Source: Chthoniobacterales bacterium (GTDB taxonomy: Bacteria > Verrucomicrobiota > Verrucomicrobiia > Chthoniobacterales > UBA10450). From it: a stretch of 60,620 nucleotides of DNA. Both the position numbers and the translations under genes were made by a program. The stretch is from assembly GCA_013821455.1 (NCBI GenBank), contig JACDGS010000023.1, positions 1-60,620 on the forward strand, in the 5' to 3' direction. How positions within the stretch are numbered: position 1 is the first letter of the stretch; every line of letters begins with the position of its first letter. The notes under the pieces are model-generated. The model was not told the origin of the DNA. It ran no database searches and worked only from the letters and a program-made list of their open reading frames with translations. Shown here in pieces: positions 21,335-29,996 of this stretch.

Positions 21335-24300
21335 GCGGTTGCGCATTCGAGCGACACCAGAGCGCCGTAAATCCTGTCGGCTTCTGCCTTCAGCTCCAAA
21401 AATACCGGCGCCGCGTCCATGAGATTCCGGCCGCTCCCCATCTCCTCCAGCTCCCGCGCTAAGCGATACGCATCCTGCGCGCCGAATGCGCCTAACGAGC
21501 TGAGCAAGGCATGCGCAGCACGCGCCACCGCAGCCGCATCTTCGCGCGCAATCGCATCGCGAATTTCCTCGAGCAGTCGCGGTGTGCCGTCGCGGAAAAG
21601 CGTCACCATTTGTTCGAGCAACTCTTCGTCGTTATCGAGCTGCTCGAGCAGTTTTTCGCGGGAGAAGACGGAGCCAGGCGAATCGTCTTCTTTCGTAATC
21701 GTCCTCGTTCTGAGATCCGAAGAAGGGGAAGGGAGCGACGACGAGGGCGACTGGGAGATGCGCGCAATGACTTCGAGAAGCTTTTCTTTTTGCAGCGGCT
21801 TCGAAATGTAATCGTCCATGCCCGCGGCGAGACAGCGCTCGCGGTCACCGGCCATGGCGTGCGCGGTCATCGCTACAATCGGCGTCCGGGGCGTGTCGTT
21901 GCGAACTTCCATCTCGCGGATGCGCCGCGTCGCTTCGAGGCCATCCATTTCCGGCATTTGGATGTCCATCAGGACGACGTCGAATGATTCGTCTATAAAT
22001 ACTTCCAGCGCGGCTCGTCCATTTTCCACGTGGGTCAATTCATACCCGCGCTTCTCCAAAATGCCGGTCGCAACCGCGCGATTGATCGCATTATCCTCCG
22101 CGATCAGGATGCGCAGCGCGCCGCTCTTCTTCTCGTAATCGTCCTCGTCCTTCGTCCTCGTCCTGGTTCTTAAATCGGGAGAAGGGAGCGAGGACGAGGA
22201 CGATTTAAAGGCGACGCTGAAATGGAAGGTGGTTCCTTTCCCTACTTCGCTTTCCAGCCAGATTCGCCCGCCCATTTGTTGGATCAACTGCGAGGCGATG
22301 GCGAGCCCGAGCCCGGTCCCCCCATAATGGCGCGTGGTCGAGCCATCGGCCTGCGCGAAGGCGTCGAAAATCACCTCCTGCTTTTCCGGCGCGATACCGA
22401 TGCCGGTATCGGCCACGGAAAAATGCAGGCAGTGCTCCGCCGGGTCGAGGGTGGTGCATTGCGATCTGCGCGGCTCGACTTCGACCGCGACCACGATGTC
22501 TCCGCGCTCGGTAAACTTGATCGCGTTCCCGACCAGATTGGTGAGAATTTGACCGAGCCGGAGGGGATCGCCGCGGAGGTCTTCCGGGATGCTCGCTGGA
22601 ATCACGCTGATGAGCTTGAGCTGCTTTTGCGCGGCGCGGCGGGAGAGCGGTTTTAAAAGATCACGCAGGCTGTCACGCAGACTGAAATTGATCGCTTCGA
22701 ATTCGACCTTGCCGGCTTCGATTTTTGAAAAATCGAGAATGTCGTTGATCAAGTGCAGGAGCGAATTCGCGGAGGTTTTCACCATCCCGAGATATTCCTG
22801 TTGGCCGGGATCGAGTTCGGATTCGAGCACCAAATCGGTCATGCCGATGATGCCGTTCATCGGCGTGCGAATTTCATGGCCCATGTTCGCGAGGAACTCG
22901 CTCTTGGCGCGGTTCGCGCTCTCGGCCACTTCCTTCGCCGCCTGCAACTCGGAGGTCCGCTCCAGGACGCGAAGGCCCAGCTCGGCGTTCAACGTTGTCA
23001 GCTTCTCTTCGCTCCGCTTGGCGTCGTCGATATCGGTGCAGGTGCCGACCCATTGCATGATCTCCCCCGCTTCGTTGCGCATCGGCAGCGCCTGCACGAA
23101 GTGCCAGCGATAAGTGCCGTCCGCGCCGCGCTTGAAGCGGTGCTCGGACTCGAATTTGTTTCCTGTCGTCAGCGCAGCGGTCCAGCGCTCGACGCAGGGC
23201 TGGAGATCGTCGGCATGGAGCAGATCGCGCCAGCCCGAGTCCCGGGTTTGCTCCAACGTCAGGCCGGTATAGTCGAACCACGCCTTGTTGTAATAATCGA
23301 GACCGCCGTCTGGCCGCGCGGTCCAAACGATTTGCGGGACCGCATCGGCGAGGAAGGTGTAGCGCTCCTCGCCTTCGCGCACGGCGGCGGCGACCTTCGC
23401 TTTCTTTAATTCCTGCTCCACGCGTACACGTTCGGTGATATCCTGCGTCGTCCCGACCATGCGCGTGGCCGTGCCTGCGTCGTCGAGGATCACGCGCGCC
23501 CGGCGTTGGAGGACGCGAACGCTGCCATCAGGAAGAACGATGCGCAGATCGACATTGCCCGACTGGCCGTCGGCCAGAGTCGTCTCCATGAACTTCTCCG
23601 CGACCGCGCAATCCTCCGGATGGACGCGGGTCAGGAAGTTGCCGTAGTTCGAGGCGATCTCGCCCGGGGCGTAGCCGAGGAGCCGAAATTGTTCGTCCGA
23701 CCAGACCGCTTCCAGCGTCGCCAGATCGAGATCGAAACTTCCGACCTCGGCCACTCGTTGCGCCTCGGCCAGCCGTTCTTCGCTGATCTCGAGATTGATC
23801 CGGCGCGTAGCGACCTCGCGCATCTCGCGCGTGCTTTGCGTGATGGAGAGGAAAAGAAAAACGTCTTCGAACAACACCCAGCCCGCGTGTTCGATCCAGC
23901 GCCATGGACTCGTCGTGAGTGTTCCGAAAGCCGAAAGCGGCCAAAAGATTCCGCGCGTCGCATGATCGAGTGCGACAACGGCGGTCGCGGTCGCAAGCAC
24001 GCGCCAGTCGCGATAAAAGGCGAGGAAAGCGAGCGAGCCGAAGACGTGGAAATGCGTCTCGATCCGGCCGCCGGTGAGATGGATGAGGAGCGCAGAGTAG
24101 AGGGTCTGGGAGACCGCGACGGTGTGCCGCGTGAGAACGGTGCCCGGCTGCCGGAGCGCGAGATAAACCGGCAGACTCGCAAGGGCGCCGCCGAGGAAAA
24201 TCGCCGCCCAGACGTGCCAGTGGACCAGGCTCTGCGCGCCGATCCACGTGCGCGGGGAAATCCAAACTGCGATGGCGATGCCGGCGATCCATTGCAGGAT

Positions 24301-24411
24301 CATGAGTCCGGCGAAGAGGCGATCCGCGCGACAGTGGATCGCGTGGAGATTCTCGCGGAAGAGGGATCGGGCGCGGTCGGTGCCGATAGGCGGCGCGGCT
24401 ATTTCTTGCAT
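21331..24411 (-). CDS. Membrane PAS-PAS hybrid histidine kinase with REC and Hpt domains
   Basis: The start is the ATG at 24411, preceded by GGAG and overlapping the upstream gene by 13 bases, giving 1026 aa. Residues 20-195 form a six-helix membrane domain with the motif ETHFHVFGSLAFLAFYRDW, an uncharacterised sensor module seen in kinases and chemoreceptors. Two PAS domains follow (about 210-335 and 350-475), then HisKA (phospho-His in GHEIRTPMN), HATPase ([24 protein letters not shown]), a receiver (AEDNAINRA, phospho-Asp in [11 protein letters not shown], Lys in ISKPL) and Hpt ([11 protein letters not shown]). The usual Ser before the phospho-His is Gly. Both late inter-domain linkers are made of a palindromic repeat. 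It is the largest gene of the operon and appears intact. Confidence 0.88.
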   Translation of the reverse strand: MQEIAAPPIGTDRARSLFRENLHAIHCRADRLFAGLMILQWIAGIAIAVWISPRTWIGAQSLVHWHVWAAIFLGGALASLPVYLALRQPGTVLTRHTVAVSQTLYSALLIHLTGGRIETHFHVFGSLAFLAFYRDWRVLATATAVVALDHATRGIFWPLSAFGTLTTSPWRWIEHAGWVLFEDVFLFLSITQSTREMREVATRRINLEISEERLAEAQRVAEVGSFDLDLATLEAVWSDEQFRLLGYAPGEIASNYGNFLTRVHPEDCAVAEKFMETTLADGQSGNVDLRIVLPDGSVRVLQRRARVILDDAGTATRMVGTTQDITERVRVEQELKKAKVAAAVREGEERYTFLADAVPQIVWTARPDGGLDYYNKAWFDYTGLTLEQTRDSGWRDLLHADDLQPCVERWTAALTTGNKFESEHRFKRGADGTYRWHFVQALPMRNEAGEIMQWVGTCTDIDDAKRSEEKLTTLNAELGLRVLERTSELQAAKEVAESANRAKSEFLANMGHEIRTPMNGIIGMTDLVLESELDPGQQEYLGMVKTSANSLLHLINDILDFSKIEAGKVEFEAINFSLRDSLRDLLKPLSRRAAQKQLKLISVIPASIPEDLRGDPLRLGQILTNLVGNAIKFTERGDIVVAVEVEPRRSQCTTLDPAEHCLHFSVADTGIGIAPEKQEVIFDAFAQADGSTTRHYGGTGLGLAIASQLIQQMGGRIWLESEVGKGTTFHFSVAFKSSSSSLPSPDLRTRTRTKDEDDYEKKSGALRILIAEDNAINRAVATGILEKRGYELTHVENGRAALEVFIDESFDVVLMDIQMPEMDGLEATRRIREMEVRNDTPRTPIVAMTAHAMAGDRERCLAAGMDDYISKPLQKEKLLEVIARISQSPSSSLPSPSSDLRTRTITKEDDSPGSVFSREKLLEQLDNDEELLEQMVTLFRDGTPRLLEEIRDAIAREDAAAVARAAHALLSSLGAFGAQDAYRLARELEEMGSGRNLMDAAPVFLELKAEADRIYGALVSLECATA
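21681..21755. repeat. CGTCCTCGTCC-family palindromic repeat in a kinase linker (copy 1)
   Basis: The left arm has CGTAATCGTCCTCGTTCTGA; the right arm has GAGCGACGACGAGG. In frame, it encodes a Ser/Arg/Thr/Asp-rich linker between the receiver and Hpt domains of the membrane hybrid kinase. Confidence 0.7.
22133..22206. repeat. CGTCCTCGTCC-family palindromic repeat in a kinase linker (copy 2)
   Basis: GTCCTCGTCC at 22141 pairs perfectly with GGACGAGGAC at 22193, around a loop containing TTCTTAAATCGGGAGAAG. It encodes the linker between HATPase and receiver of the same kinase (SSSSLPSPDLRTRTRTKDED). Confidence 0.8.
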
Positions 24412-25073
24412 TTCGTTTCTCCGGCCGCGCAGTTCGCGGCGAAAAGTGGGCAACCGAAAACCGGGGTCACGATCGGCGCGCGTCTCCTGTCGTCCTCGTC
24501 CTTCGTCCTCGTCCTCGCTCTTAAATTCGAATAAGGGATCGAGGACGAATGAAGCAACGCGGTGATCGCACTGCGGCCGGCATTATCGCCCGCGTGTCCG
24601 CGCGATTCGGTGATGCCGCCTTCGAAGATCAACGCTCCGCTGCGGTCAAAGAGCGGCGTCTGTCCGGAAGTCTCCGCATGGAAAAGGTGCGCTTCGGTCC
24701 CGGCTTCATCCACCGAAACAGTCACGCCCGGAATCGCAGTGGCGGTGCGCCACAAATCGGTCTTCACCCACTCTTCGGTAAACTCGTTAGGCCGAATGAA
24801 GACGACGCGCGCGCTGACCCGCCCCTGGTTTTCCGCCATCAAAATTTCCAGTTCGCCGAGGGTCGCGCGCGTGCAGGGACAATGCGGATGCGCGAGCAGG
24901 ACCAGCGTCGGTCGGTCGCGCTCGAGCGCGATGCCCGCGCCGGCTGGCCACATCGTCGGTGCGCTCGCCACGAGGCCGGGAGTATTGGAGTAAGCCGCGA
25001 GCAATCCCATGGCGCTCCCGACCACCGCCAGCCAGACCGCCGTCACCGCGATCCTCCTGAAAAGCGGTTTCAT
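24399..25073 (-). CDS. Thioredoxin-fold RedB-like membrane-anchored protein
   Basis: A 224-aa protein with an N-terminal transmembrane or signal helix (about residues 8-30) followed by a thioredoxin-like domain. The redox motif is HPHCPCTRATLGEL, a CxC rather than the usual CxxC. The short motif and the following TRATLGEL helix resemble proteins annotated RedB. It is coupled to the REC-HisKA gene upstream (ATGA at 25070-25073) and overlaps the kinase downstream, so it is part of the signalling operon. It might sense or relay the redox state in the periplasm. The last 35 residues derive from a palindromic repeat (copy 3) and then a Cys-containing tail; the original C-terminus was probably shorter. 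Confidence in the fold is good, in the role low. Confidence 0.68.
   Translation of the reverse strand: MKPLFRRIAVTAVWLAVVGSAMGLLAAYSNTPGLVASAPTMWPAGAGIALERDRPTLVLLAHPHCPCTRATLGELEILMAENQGRVSARVVFIRPNEFTEEWVKTDLWRTATAIPGVTVSVDEAGTEAHLFHAETSGQTPLFDRSGALIFEGGITESRGHAGDNAGRSAITALLHSSSIPYSNLRARTRTKDEDDRRRAPIVTPVFGCPLFAANCAAGETKCKK
24490..24549. repeat. CGTCCTCGTCC-family palindromic repeat (copy 3)
   Basis: The left arm reads CGTCCTCGTCCTTCGTCC; the right arm GATCGAGGACGA is shorter. It lies in the 3' end of the RedB-like gene and encodes RARTRTKDEDD, the same peptide type as in copy 2. Confidence 0.72.
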
Positions 25074-25756
25074 GAATGGATCACCTGCGTTTCGAGAAAA
25101 CCCAATTCCTCCGGACTCGATTGCGAAACCGCGAGAATGCGATCGATCAGCGTGAGCAGGTGACGCCCGCTGCCGAGAATCTGCTGCACACTTTCCTGCT
25201 GCTCCTCATTCAGGGGATCGAGCTCGAGGAGCTGCGCGAAACCGAGCACGTGATTCATCGGCGTGCGCAGCTCGTGGCTCGCCTGGGAAAAAAAATCGCT
25301 TTTGGCTTTAAGCGCGGCCCGCAGCTCCGCGGTGCGTTCGTTGACCCGCAGCTCGAGGTCGGCGTTCGCGGCGCGCAGATTTTGATCGAGGCCGAGAATG
25401 CGCGTGGCGACCCGGATGTGCGCGGCGAACATTTCCTTCTCGAACGGCTTGACGATGAAGTCGTCCACTCCGGCTTCGGAGGCTTCGAGGTAATTTTCTT
25501 TCCCGGCGCGCGCGGTCAGGAGGATGACGTAAGTCAGCTCCGGCCGGTGTTCCGCCCGGATTTTCCGGCAGAATTCCAAACCGTCCATTCCCGGCATCAT
25601 CCAATCGGAGATGACGAGCGGTTGGCGTTCCTCTTGCCAGATTTCCCACCCTTCGAGGCCGGTCTGCGCTTCGCGAACGTCGTGCCCGAGTTTGCGCAGG
25701 GTGGAGCTGAGCAAAAGACGGGTGATGCCGTCATCATCGGCGACAAGTACATTCAT
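25070..25756 (-). CDS. REC-HisKA protein lacking an ATPase domain
   Basis: A 228-aa protein from the ATG at 25756; a TTG six bases upstream is less likely. Residues 1-120 form a receiver domain with acidic VADDDG, phospho-Asp in ISDWMMPGMDG, Thr in LLTARAG and Lys in IVKPFEK. A coiled coil follows, then a HisKA dimerisation domain with SHELRTPMNHVLG and LLTLIDRILAVS. The protein stops there: no HATPase follows. It heads the minus-strand operon. It may act as a phosphotransfer or dimerisation partner for the operon kinases, which carry matching HisKA domains. Alternatively it is the stable product of a kinase that lost its C-terminus. The TGA overlaps the next start. Confidence 0.82.
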   Translation of the reverse strand: MNVLVADDDGITRLLLSSTLRKLGHDVREAQTGLEGWEIWQEERQPLVISDWMMPGMDGLEFCRKIRAEHRPELTYVILLTARAGKENYLEASEAGVDDFIVKPFEKEMFAAHIRVATRILGLDQNLRAANADLELRVNERTAELRAALKAKSDFFSQASHELRTPMNHVLGFAQLLELDPLNEEQQESVQQILGSGRHLLTLIDRILAVSQSSPEELGFLETQVIHS

Positions 25757-25887
25757 GGGCAAAAGCGCTAGGAGAAGCAGCTTTAGAGAGGCACGAAGCG
25801 TGCCGCTGGGTCGCTTTTACCCAAGGGGAACTACTTACCCAGTCTCCCCTCCGAAGGATAAAACGAAATCGGCGCTACCGTCGGAGC
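25757..25887. promoter_or_regulatory. Short intergenic region, likely operon leader
   Basis: About 130 bases separate the stop of the LOV kinase from the start of the REC-HisKA operon, both on the minus strand. It is the only substantial break upstream of the six-gene operon, so its promoter or a read-through terminator is expected here. I cannot identify a confident -35/-10 pair. Confidence 0.35.
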
Positions 25888-28800
25888 CTATGCCAGGACG
25901 CGCGGCGCGCCCTCCTGCGCCAGCGTTTCATCCAGCACTCGCAGGAGTTCCTGCACTTGAAACGGCTTCGTGATGTACGCGCACGCTCCGAGTTCTTTCA
26001 GGCGCTCGATCTGCCCTCCGGTCGCATCGGCACTCAGCATCACCACCGGAATCGTCGCGGTCTGCGGATCGCTCCGCAGCCAGGTCAACACTTGGTCTCC
26101 GTTCATATCCGGCAGATGCAAATCGAGCAGGATCACATCCGGCCGGTTGTGACGCGCCAACTCCAAGCCGATCCTGCCCTGCTGGGCGGTGATCATTCTT
26201 AGACCCGGCCGGTGGATGATGATGCGCTCGACGAGTTTCAGGTTCGAGGAGCTGTCCTCGATGTAGAGCAGGGTCTTTGGATTGTTGATGGCTGATTGTT
26301 GATCGCTCAACGCAGGCCGTGCCACTTCGCTCTCCTCGTTAGGCAAAGAATGCGCCGCCGGCAATTCGATCCAGAAAACGCTGCCGCGACCGCGCTCGCT
26401 TTCTGCGCCAATCATCCCGCCCATCGCCTTCATCAGTCCCTGCGAGATGGCGAGGCCCAGGCCGATGCCTTCGATTTTATCCTCCTCGGTGTGCAGTCGT
26501 TTAAAGGGCTGGAAGAGGCTCGGCAGTTCAGCGGCATCAATCCCGAGGCCGGTGTCCTTAACTTCGAGCCGGACAAAACCACGGGAAGTTCCCTCGCAGG
26601 TTAGCGTGACCGCACCCCCATCTTTGTTGTACTTGATCGCGTTCGAAAGCAGGTTGAGCAGGACCTGCTGCAGCCGCTGCTCATCGGCGAACACGTATTG
26701 ATCACAAACGAATTCGGCCACTTCCACTTTTCGCCGGGTCGCCATCGGTCGGACGAGGGCCAGGGCCGAGTTGAGGGCAAGGCGAAGCGGCACCGGCTTG
26801 ATCGAAAGGTGCGTACGGCCGGCTTCAATGCTGGCCAAATCCAATATTTCGTTGATGAGTTGAAGCAGATGGGCGCCCGCGCTCTGGATCTGCTCGGCGT
26901 TTTCGCGCTCGTCCGCGGTCTGCGCGTCCAGTTCGGCGAGCTGGCCAAATCCGAGGATGGCATTGAGTGGGGTCCGTAGCTCGTGGCTCATGCGGGAGAG
27001 AAAATCGCTCTTGGCCGCATTCGCGCGTTCGGCTTCGGCCTTCGCTTCCTCCAGCGCGATTGCGGTTTCCCTGCGCTCGGTGATATCGGCTTGGAGGCCG
27101 ACGAAGTTCACCAGCGTCCCCGCACTATCGAAGACCGGCGTGATCGTGATCTCATTCCAGAACGTGCTCGAACCCTTTCGATAGTTGAGCACGTCGCCCG
27201 AGAAAGCGCGCCCGGCTTTGATCGCCTCGCGCATCTCCGCGTTCATGGCGGAATCGGTCTTGGGCCCCTGCAGAAACCGGCAGTTGCGTCCCAGAACTTC
27301 CTCGGGCGCATAGCCGGTGAGAGAATAGAAAGCGGGATTTGCGAAAATCATCGGATTATCCGGCAGCCGCGGATCCGTGATCACGACGCCGCTGCTCAGA
27401 TTTGAAATGGCAGAGGCGAGCTGGCTATTTTCGAGCGCTGCTTGTCGCAACTGCTCCTCGGCCTCTTTCCGCTCCGTGATGTCGGTGACCATCGCCAGCG
27501 CCCCGCCGAATCCCCCTTTCGCCGCGGGCAGGGGATTGGTCACGACGAGCGCCCAGAGATGCGAGCCATCACGCCGCCGAGAGCGAAATTCGTGCTGCTC
27601 GGCGATTCCTTGGCTGCGACGCTCCAAATTCTTCTCGGCGATCTGGCGCGCGTCATCGTCCATGAAATCGTACATGGAGCGGCCCTCCATTTCCGCGGCG
27701 GTGACGCCGAGCATCGCGGCCATCTTCGGATTCGCAAAGGTCGTCCGACCCGAAGCATCGATGACCCAGATTCCCTCCTGAGCGGTCTCGACAATCTGGC
27801 GGTAGCGCGCCTCGGCCGCCGCCAGCTTGATTTCCGCATGTTTTTGCCCCGTGATGTCGATGAGCAAACCGTCCCAGACGACGTCGCCATTCGGCCGGGA
27901 CACCGGCCGCGAGGAACCGCGGACCCATATTTCCTCGCCGGAGGTTCGCAGGAAACGGCCTTCCCAATTCCAATCTTGCAGGCTCGTTCGCGATTTCTCG
28001 ACCGACTGCACAAAAGTTTCCAGGTCCGCGGCAGCAATTCGATGGACGAGCACGTTGGCATCGGCCTCGAGCTCGGCCGGCTCTAGCCCGAATACTTCGC
28101 GCGCGCCGTCGCTGACAAATGGAAATTCCATCGACCCATCCGCGCGTTGCAGGAATTGATAAACCATCCCGGGCGCATTGGCCGCGACGCGATGATAACG
28201 CGCGTCGCTTTCGCGCAGGGCCTCTTCCGCGCGTTTTCGCTCGGTCACATCCACCAAAAGGCCGTCCCAAACGGTGTTGCCGTCGGGTTGCATGGCTCTG
28301 CGCGCCGCGCCTTCGATCCACTTAATCTCACCCGAAGAGAGCTGGACGCGCCCCTCCCAGCTCCAGTCTGCGTCCGTGGTGAACGCCTCTTCTCCCAGCC
28401 GGTCAAAATCGTCGCGGTCGTCCGGGTGCACCAGACTGCCTAAAGAATTCGTCTCCTCGCCGAAATAGCTGGGATCGACTCCGAGAAGTTGGCGGCATCC
28501 TTCGCTCGCATATTGATAGACAACGGAAAGATCCGGGCGGCGGACCAGGCGATAGACCATCCCCGGCACGTTCGCGATGACCGCATCGTAGCGGGCTTGG
28601 GTTTCGCGCAAGGCGCTGGCCACCTGCATCCGCTCGGTGATATCATGAGCGGTGCCGGTGATGCGAGCGACCTTGCCATCGGAGGCGCGGCGTGCGCTCG
28701 CGCGCGCCGCGATCCAGTGCACGGTGCCATCGGGCCAGACCAAGCGGTGCTCGATCTCGTAGGGGACACCGTTTTCGACTGTCCGATTCAGTTCCGCGCG

Positions 28801-29937
28801 CAACCGCACCCGATCATCGGGATGGACAGCATGCATGAAATCCTCGAAGACCGATCCTGATGCCACGGACATGCCAAACATTTGCTCCAGCCTGGGCGAC
28901 GCCTCGATCGTCTGGTTCGTGAGATCGAAATCCCACGTCCCCAAGTCGGCTCCCGCGATCGCAACTTTTAATTTCTCTTCGCTAATTCGAAGCGCTTCCG
29001 TTCGTGCGCGCACGCGTTCTTCCAGTTCCTCCTGCGCCTCGCGTAATGCTTCCTCGGCTTCTTTGCGCCAGGTCATGTCGCGCACGATCGATACCGCCCC
29101 CCACTGAATTCCGTTCTCCGTCAGCGGATAGCTTGCGATCCAAAACCAGCCATTGATCGTCGGCACTTTGCCTTCCCAGACGACGGGTCTGCCGTCCGTG
29201 AAGACCATGGCGCAGGGCGGCTGCGTTTCCGGCGTAGCTGTGCCGCAGTAACAGGCGCGGTAATCGAGGCCGCCAAGATTTCCATGCACCGGCTCGAATC
29301 GCTCGCGCATCGATCGGTTCGCGCGCAGAATTTCGCCTTCCAGATTCAAGATGCAGACGTGATCGGGAATCGCGTCGAAGGATTGCTGCCATTCCTCCGT
29401 AATCCGGACGACCGACTTATTGACTCGCTCGCGTTCCACTAATCCTGCCTCCAGCCCCGCGTTCGCCTTCGTCAGCTCCGCGGTGCGTTCTTTCACGCGC
29501 TGCTCGAGCCGTTGGTTCTGCTCCCGTAATTCCAGATGCAGAAAGCGGGTAGCCAGCAGGTTTCCCACGCGCAGCACGATCTCGGGGGGATCGTACGGTT
29601 TGTTCAAAAAATCCGTCGCGCCGTTCCCGAGTGCGGCCTGCTTTGTTTCCGCATCCGGCAATGCCGTGACGACCAGGATCGGCAAAAAAACACCGGGCTC
29701 GATCTCGGCGCGAAGTCGCTTGAGGACATCGGCGCCCGAAAGCTTCGGCATCATCCAATCGAGGATGAGGAGATCGGGCTGGAACTGCTGAAAACGCGCA
29801 AGTGCTGTTCGCGGATCGAGAATTCGTTCCACGTGCTGGTAGCCGTCGGCCTCGAGAATGCGGCAGAGCACGTCCGCCGCCATCTCTTCATCGTCGATGA
29901 TGAGAATCCGCGCTCGCTGGGAGATTTGGTCGCGCAT
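25888..29937 (-). CDS. LOV-domain multi-PAS hybrid histidine kinase (REC-PAS5-LOV-HisKA-HATPase-REC)
   Basis: A 1349-aa soluble hybrid kinase; ATG at 29937 chosen over an upstream TTG. Order: receiver (about 1-125, phospho-Asp in ILDWMMPKLSG), coiled coil, five PAS domains (about 170-830), a LOV domain (about 845-955), HisKA (SHELRTPLNAILG), HATPase (NLLSNAIKYN, DTGLGI, GIGLGLAI) and a terminal receiver (LLDLHLPDMNG, Lys in ITKPF). The sixth sensor domain carries GRNCRFLQGPKTD with Cys886 at the flavin-adduct position, preceded by VVITDPRLPDNPMIFAN and followed by FWNEITITPVF and FVGLQADIT. These are the hallmarks of photoactive LOV domains. A blue-light-regulated kinase is inferred. The reading frame is intact, unlike many neighbours. 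Confidence 0.9.
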   Translation of the reverse strand: MRDQISQRARILIIDDEEMAADVLCRILEADGYQHVERILDPRTALARFQQFQPDLLILDWMMPKLSGADVLKRLRAEIEPGVFLPILVVTALPDAETKQAALGNGATDFLNKPYDPPEIVLRVGNLLATRFLHLELREQNQRLEQRVKERTAELTKANAGLEAGLVERERVNKSVVRITEEWQQSFDAIPDHVCILNLEGEILRANRSMRERFEPVHGNLGGLDYRACYCGTATPETQPPCAMVFTDGRPVVWEGKVPTINGWFWIASYPLTENGIQWGAVSIVRDMTWRKEAEEALREAQEELEERVRARTEALRISEEKLKVAIAGADLGTWDFDLTNQTIEASPRLEQMFGMSVASGSVFEDFMHAVHPDDRVRLRAELNRTVENGVPYEIEHRLVWPDGTVHWIAARASARRASDGKVARITGTAHDITERMQVASALRETQARYDAVIANVPGMVYRLVRRPDLSVVYQYASEGCRQLLGVDPSYFGEETNSLGSLVHPDDRDDFDRLGEEAFTTDADWSWEGRVQLSSGEIKWIEGAARRAMQPDGNTVWDGLLVDVTERKRAEEALRESDARYHRVAANAPGMVYQFLQRADGSMEFPFVSDGAREVFGLEPAELEADANVLVHRIAAADLETFVQSVEKSRTSLQDWNWEGRFLRTSGEEIWVRGSSRPVSRPNGDVVWDGLLIDITGQKHAEIKLAAAEARYRQIVETAQEGIWVIDASGRTTFANPKMAAMLGVTAAEMEGRSMYDFMDDDARQIAEKNLERRSQGIAEQHEFRSRRRDGSHLWALVVTNPLPAAKGGFGGALAMVTDITERKEAEEQLRQAALENSQLASAISNLSSGVVITDPRLPDNPMIFANPAFYSLTGYAPEEVLGRNCRFLQGPKTDSAMNAEMREAIKAGRAFSGDVLNYRKGSSTFWNEITITPVFDSAGTLVNFVGLQADITERRETAIALEEAKAEAERANAAKSDFLSRMSHELRTPLNAILGFGQLAELDAQTADERENAEQIQSAGAHLLQLINEILDLASIEAGRTHLSIKPVPLRLALNSALALVRPMATRRKVEVAEFVCDQYVFADEQRLQQVLLNLLSNAIKYNKDGGAVTLTCEGTSRGFVRLEVKDTGLGIDAAELPSLFQPFKRLHTEEDKIEGIGLGLAISQGLMKAMGGMIGAESERGRGSVFWIELPAAHSLPNEESEVARPALSDQQSAINNPKTLLYIEDSSSNLKLVERIIIHRPGLRMITAQQGRIGLELARHNRPDVILLDLHLPDMNGDQVLTWLRSDPQTATIPVVMLSADATGGQIERLKELGACAYITKPFQVQELLRVLDETLAQEGAPRVLA
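26279..26310. repeat. GATTGTTGATGGC-type short repeat in the LOV kinase linker
   Basis: GGATTGTTGATGGCTGATTG followed by TTGATCG lies exactly in the linker between HATPase and final receiver, encoding SDQQSAINNPK. Tandem TTGATNG units of this type occur as interspersed repeats in environmental genomes; here there is one copy. Confidence 0.5.
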
Positions 29938-29996
29938 TCTCAAAAAGACTTTGAAGCCCGCGCGGTCCCAGACGCGGCGCAAGGGCCCCTGGCGGT

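Noticed and set aside
22753-24534. Long antisense frames opposite the hybrid kinases
   Set aside because: They are byproducts of high GC third positions in the real genes, have no conserved motifs and lack ribosome-binding sites.
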